Shown piece by piece: positions 13,976 to 16,248 of a DNA stretch of 16,248 nucleotides (position 1 is the stretch's first letter; each line of letters opens with the position of its first letter). Under the pieces are notes generated by a model. It was given only the letters and a program-made list of their open reading frames with translations, ran no database searches and had not been told where the DNA came from. The position numbers and the translations under genes are program-made. Source of the stretch: Actinomycetota bacterium (lineage in GTDB: Bacteria > Actinomycetota > Actinomycetes > Actinomycetales > Cellulomonadaceae); the NCBI GenBank assembly GCA_018898235.1, contig JAHIJU010000297.1, positions 1-16,248 of the forward strand. Reading direction: 5' to 3'.

Positions 13976-14010
13976 GGGTCCACTCTGAAGTAAATGGCTC
14001 TGTGTTTCAA
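13976..14010 (-). promoter_or_regulatory. Putative leaderless promoter of the MocR gene
   Basis: On the minus strand TTGAAA (complement of 14005-14010) is followed by 17 bp and CAGAGT (complement of 13982-13987), then six bases and the GTG at 13975. The -35 is close to consensus, and the -10 keeps the important A at position 2 and T at position 6. Transcription would start at the G of the start codon. Confidence 0.5.
13983..14002. promoter_or_regulatory. Direct repeats CTCTG in the MocR/YczE divergent region, candidate MocR sites
   Basis: CTCTG occurs at 13983-13987 and again at 13998-14002, 15 bp from start to start. The copies are followed by AAG and TGT. One copy covers the predicted -10 of the MocR gene. 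MocR regulators commonly bind pairs of short direct repeats in the divergent region. Five-base repeats can arise by chance, so this is a weak call supported by position. Confidence 0.3.
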
Positions 14011-14036
14011 GGCCAATCGTTGGCACGCTGGGGACC

Positions 14037-14279
14037 ATGGACCTGCTGCTCATGCTCGCCGTCGGAGCGCTGTTCGCCGTGCCCCTCGTCGTCCTGGTGC
14101 GTCGACCCGGATGGGGACAGGTCGCCGACACCCACCCCGACGCCGCGCGCCTGGCAGCCGACCTCGATGCGGCCCGGGCCCGCGCCGTGCCGGCACCGCA
14201 GACCCCGCAGGCACCGCGTGCCGCCACGTCGGGCGTCGTCGGCGCACCGGCCACGCGGGCAGCAGGATCGCGGCCGTGA
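14037..14279 (+). CDS. Small single-span membrane protein, 80 residues
   Basis: Function not recognised. The N-terminus MDLLLMLAVGALFAVPLVVLVRRPGW has one hydrophobic segment at about residues 2-21 followed by Arg22-Arg23. This predicts a signal-anchor with a cytoplasmic tail. The tail has an Asp/Ala-rich helical stretch (DAARLAADLDAARARAV, about 36-52) and an Ala/Pro-rich end. It starts 61 bp from the divergent MocR gene. Its stop overlaps the GTG start of the YczE-like gene in a GTGA, which strongly supports that it is translated. A short GGGGA lies just before the ATG, closer than usual for a Shine-Dalgarno. A role as a small partner of the YczE-like protein is inferred only from this coupling. 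Confidence 0.68.
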   Translation: MDLLLMLAVGALFAVPLVVLVRRPGWGQVADTHPDAARLAADLDAARARAVPAPQTPQAPRAATSGVVGAPATRAAGSRP

Positions 14280-14971
14280 CCGCCGAGCGGCGCGGCGTCA
14301 CCGGCGCCGGTCCCGTCCGGGTGTCCGGTGGTGTCGAACGGGCGGTCCGGCTGCTGGCGGGTCTCGTGCTGTACGCGGCCTCGATGGCCATGCTCGTGCA
14401 CGCCGGGCTGGGTGCCATGCCGTGGGATGTGCTCACCCTGGGCATCCAGGTCCACACCGGGGCCTCGTTCGGCGTCATCACGGCTGTGACCTCGCTCGTC
14501 GTGCTCGGCTGCTGGTGGCCGCTGCGCCAGCGACCCGGGATTGGGACCGTGGCCAACGTCGTGGTCATCAGCGTGCTCGTCGACCCCGCGCTCGCGCTCC
14601 TCGACCTGCTTCCGCCGCTGGCCGTCGGCTGGCGGCTGGTGCTGCTGGGCGCCGGGGTCGCCGCCAACGCCGCGGCCACCGGCCTGTACATCGGCGCCCG
14701 GCTCGGGCCCGGCCCGCGGGACGGCCTCATGACCGGGCTCGTCGCGCGGACGCGCTGGTCGGTCAGGGTGGTCAAGACCTCGATCGAGGTCACCGTGGTG
14801 GTCGTGGGCTGGTTGCTGGGCGGGACCGTCGGGATCGGCACCCTGGTCTATGCCCTCGGGGTGGGCCCGCTCATCCACCTGCTGCTCCCGCGGCTGACGG
14901 TGGCCCGGCCCGGCCCGGGCGAGCCCGCCGTCGCACACGGCACCGAACCGGCGCAGGTCGCCACGACCTGA
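14276..14971 (+). CDS. YczE-like integral membrane protein
   Basis: A 231-residue polytopic protein with about six hydrophobic segments at roughly residues 24-43, 63-82, 91-111, 118-140, 168-184 and 187-205. Two related motifs mark the YczE/YitT-like group: GLGAMPWDVLTLGI (44-57) and GARLGPGPRDGLMTGL (140-155). Each is a glycine-rich turn followed by PWD or PRD, suggesting an internal duplication. The function of this family is not established, and transport of an amino compound or vitamin has been suggested from its MocR association. The start is the GTG at 14276, which overlaps the stop of the upstream small gene (GTGA) and implies translational coupling. The frame continues further upstream to 13994, but that part is out of register with the small gene. 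The tail after residue 207 is polar and Pro/Gly-rich. Confidence 0.88.
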   Translation: MTAERRGVTGAGPVRVSGGVERAVRLLAGLVLYAASMAMLVHAGLGAMPWDVLTLGIQVHTGASFGVITAVTSLVVLGCWWPLRQRPGIGTVANVVVISVLVDPALALLDLLPPLAVGWRLVLLGAGVAANAAATGLYIGARLGPGPRDGLMTGLVARTRWSVRVVKTSIEVTVVVVGWLLGGTVGIGTLVYALGVGPLIHLLLPRLTVARPGPGEPAVAHGTEPAQVATT

Positions 14972-14995
14972 GCCGCACGACCTGCGCCGGGTTGG

Positions 14996-16147
14996 TCAGC
15001 GGTACCGGCCGGCGATGTCCCGGCCGATGATCTCCTTCATGATCTCGGTCGTCCCGCCGTAGATGGTCTGCACGCGCGAGTCACGGAACGCCCGGGAGAT
15101 CGGGTACTCGTCCATGAAGCCGTAGCCGCCGAAGAGCTGGAGCAGGCGGGTCGTGGCCCGACCCTCCAGCTCGGTGGCCCACCACTTGGCCTTGGACGCC
15201 TCGACCGTCGTGAGCGTGCCGTCGTTGAGCCTGAGCACGCACTGCTCGAGGTAGGCGCGGGTGACGTCGATCTCGGTCTCGATCTCGGCGAGCTCGAACC
15301 GGGTGTTCTGGAAGTCGCCGATGCGCTGGCCGAACGCCTTGCGTTCGAACACGTAGTCGCAGGTCCAGGCGAGGGCCGCCCGGGCACCGGCGTAGGCACC
15401 GGCCGCGATCGACATCCGCTCCCGGGGCAGCCGCTCCATGAGGTAGGCGAAGCCGTGGCCGACCTCGCCGAGCACGTTCGCCGCCGGAACCCGGACATCG
15501 GTGAAGAACAGCTCGGCCGTGTCCTGCGCGTGCAGGCCGAGCTTGTCGAGCTTGCGACCGCGTTCGAAGCCCGGCATCCCACGTTCGACGACGAGCAGCG
15601 AGACCCCGCGGGCCCCGGCGGCCGGGTCGGTCTTGGCCACCACGATCACCAGATCGGCGTGGATGCCGTTGGAGATGAAGGTCTTCTGCCCCGACAGCAC
15701 CCAGTCGTCACCGTCGCGGACGGCCGTCGTCCGGATGGACTGCAGGTCGGAGCCGGCTCCGGGTTCGGTCATCCCGATCGCGCCGATGAGCTGTCCGGAC
15801 GCCATCCCGGGGAGCCAGCGCTCCTTCTGCTCGGGTGTGCCCAGATCCAGCAGGTACGGCAGCACCAGATCGTCCTGGACGGCGAACGCGATGGTCAGGG
15901 ATGCGGCGCCGATCATGTTGAGCTCTTCGGCGACCACCATCCGGAACCGCCAGTCGTGGATGTCCGGGCCGCCGTACTGCTCCGGCACGTCCAGCCCGAT
16001 GAGCCCGTTCTCGCCGGCGGGCAGCCACACCGACCGGTCGATGAGCTTGTCGGCCTCCCACTGGGCGTAGTGCGGGCTGACCTGACGCTTGACGTACTCG
16101 CGGACGGTCTCGCGGTAGTCGTCGTGATCCTGCTCGTAGAACGACAT
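14996..16147 (-). CDS. Acyl-CoA dehydrogenase, long-chain type
   Basis: A 383-residue FAD enzyme that introduces the trans-2,3 double bond into acyl-CoA. Signature 1 is AIGMTEPGAGSDLQ (123-136). WVLSGQKTFISNG (149-161) belongs to the middle beta domain. RKAFGQRIGDFQ (269-280) contacts FAD. Signature 2 is LFGGYGFMDEYPISRAFRD (338-356). The catalytic Glu of medium-chain enzymes is absent, because the motif reads QTIYGGTTEIMKE rather than YEGT. As in long-chain and isovaleryl enzymes, the base is probably Glu243 in LPRERMSIA. Length is normal for the family. AGGAGG (complement of 16153-16158) is an ideal Shine-Dalgarno five bases before the ATG at 16147. The gene ends 24 bp from the convergent YczE-like gene. 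A further minus-strand gene ends 60 bp upstream, so an operon for fatty-acid or branched-chain oxidation is possible. Confidence 0.95.
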   Translation of the reverse strand: MSFYEQDHDDYRETVREYVKRQVSPHYAQWEADKLIDRSVWLPAGENGLIGLDVPEQYGGPDIHDWRFRMVVAEELNMIGAASLTIAFAVQDDLVLPYLLDLGTPEQKERWLPGMASGQLIGAIGMTEPGAGSDLQSIRTTAVRDGDDWVLSGQKTFISNGIHADLVIVVAKTDPAAGARGVSLLVVERGMPGFERGRKLDKLGLHAQDTAELFFTDVRVPAANVLGEVGHGFAYLMERLPRERMSIAAGAYAGARAALAWTCDYVFERKAFGQRIGDFQNTRFELAEIETEIDVTRAYLEQCVLRLNDGTLTTVEASKAKWWATELEGRATTRLLQLFGGYGFMDEYPISRAFRDSRVQTIYGGTTEIMKEIIGRDIAGRYR

Positions 16148-16207
16148 CCGTACCTCCTGGTCGACGCTGACGTGGGGGCGGGGCCGGCCGGTGGGCCGGT
16201 CCGAGGG

Positions 16208-16248
16208 CTAGCGGGTGACCTTCCCGGTGAGGGCGGCCAGCGGTCGCA
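16208..16248 (-). CDS. C-terminal end of an unidentified gene (runs off the right edge)
   Basis: On the minus strand one frame reads RPLAALTGKVTR and then stops at TAG (16210-16208). It has the codon pattern of the region and lies 60 bp before the acyl-CoA dehydrogenase start on the same strand. Twelve residues are not enough to identify a family. It could be an upstream member of the same operon. The call rests on position and codon bias only. Confidence 0.4.
   Translation of the reverse strand, partial: RPLAALTGKVTR

Noticed and set aside
13976..14938. Upstream extension of the MocR reading frame to an ATG at 14938
   Set aside because: The extra 321 codons are antisense to the small membrane gene and the YczE-like gene and look non-coding. 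The GntR domain begins just after the GTG at 13975.

Overview
This is a GC-rich window from a chromosome of the Actinomycetota, most likely a member of the Pseudonocardiaceae or a relative. The family-level placement is inferred. It rests on the strong G/C bias at third codon positions, an actinobacterial-type E2 protein with two lipoyl domains beside lpdA, a DUF4191 gene beside lipA, and a GlnR-type operator in front of glnA. No RNA genes, CRISPR arrays, insertion sequences or phage genes were seen. No gene-free stretch exceeds about 210 bp.

Layout. 1-93 (-): the first 31 codons of glnA, with a four-part GlnR-like operator upstream. 302-706 (+): a small RDD membrane protein. 750-1478 and 1490-2494 (-): a DUF4191 membrane protein and lipoyl synthase LipA. 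2617-3102 (+): a flavodoxin/HemG-like protein. 3063-4342 (-): lipB and an upstream marR, joined by a 4-bp ATGA overlap. 4398-6572 (+): an MMPL-family exporter divergent from marR, with a perfect palindrome over its start codon. 6660-7952 (+): a degenerate kinase-like protein with one membrane segment and an outer C-terminal domain. 7930-8829, 8843-10606 and 10630-12009 (-): a TIGR01777-type epimerase, the lipoylated E2 protein, and dihydrolipoyl dehydrogenase. 12162-12509 (+): a conserved-looking hypothetical. 12533-13975 (-): a MocR-type regulator. 14037-14279 and 14276-14971 (+), divergent from it: a tiny membrane protein and a YczE-like membrane protein. 14996-16147 (-): an acyl-CoA dehydrogenase, followed by the tail of a further gene.

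How the genes work together. The backbone is lipoate-dependent oxidative decarboxylation. LipB moves an octanoyl group from acyl carrier protein onto the lipoyl domains of E2. LipA inserts sulfur into it, and Lpd (E3) reoxidises the dihydrolipoyl arm. In many actinobacteria these genes lie close together (lpdA, E2, TIGR01777, lipB, lipA, DUF4191, RDD, glnA). Here the same order survives, but it is split by a marR/MMPL/pseudokinase block and by the flavodoxin gene. As a result lipB is now translationally coupled to marR. The block looks like accessory material placed in a conserved cluster.

Regulation visible in the sequence is unusually good. There is a GlnR-type box upstream of glnA, a likely MarR operator at the MMPL start, and a MocR/YczE divergent region with 5-bp direct repeats. 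Several genes lack a Shine-Dalgarno and instead carry a -10-like hexamer 6-8 nt before the start codon, the arrangement expected for leaderless transcripts. No wholly new multi-gene system is evident. The best candidates for novelty are the membrane-anchored pseudokinase and the MarR-LipB coupling.
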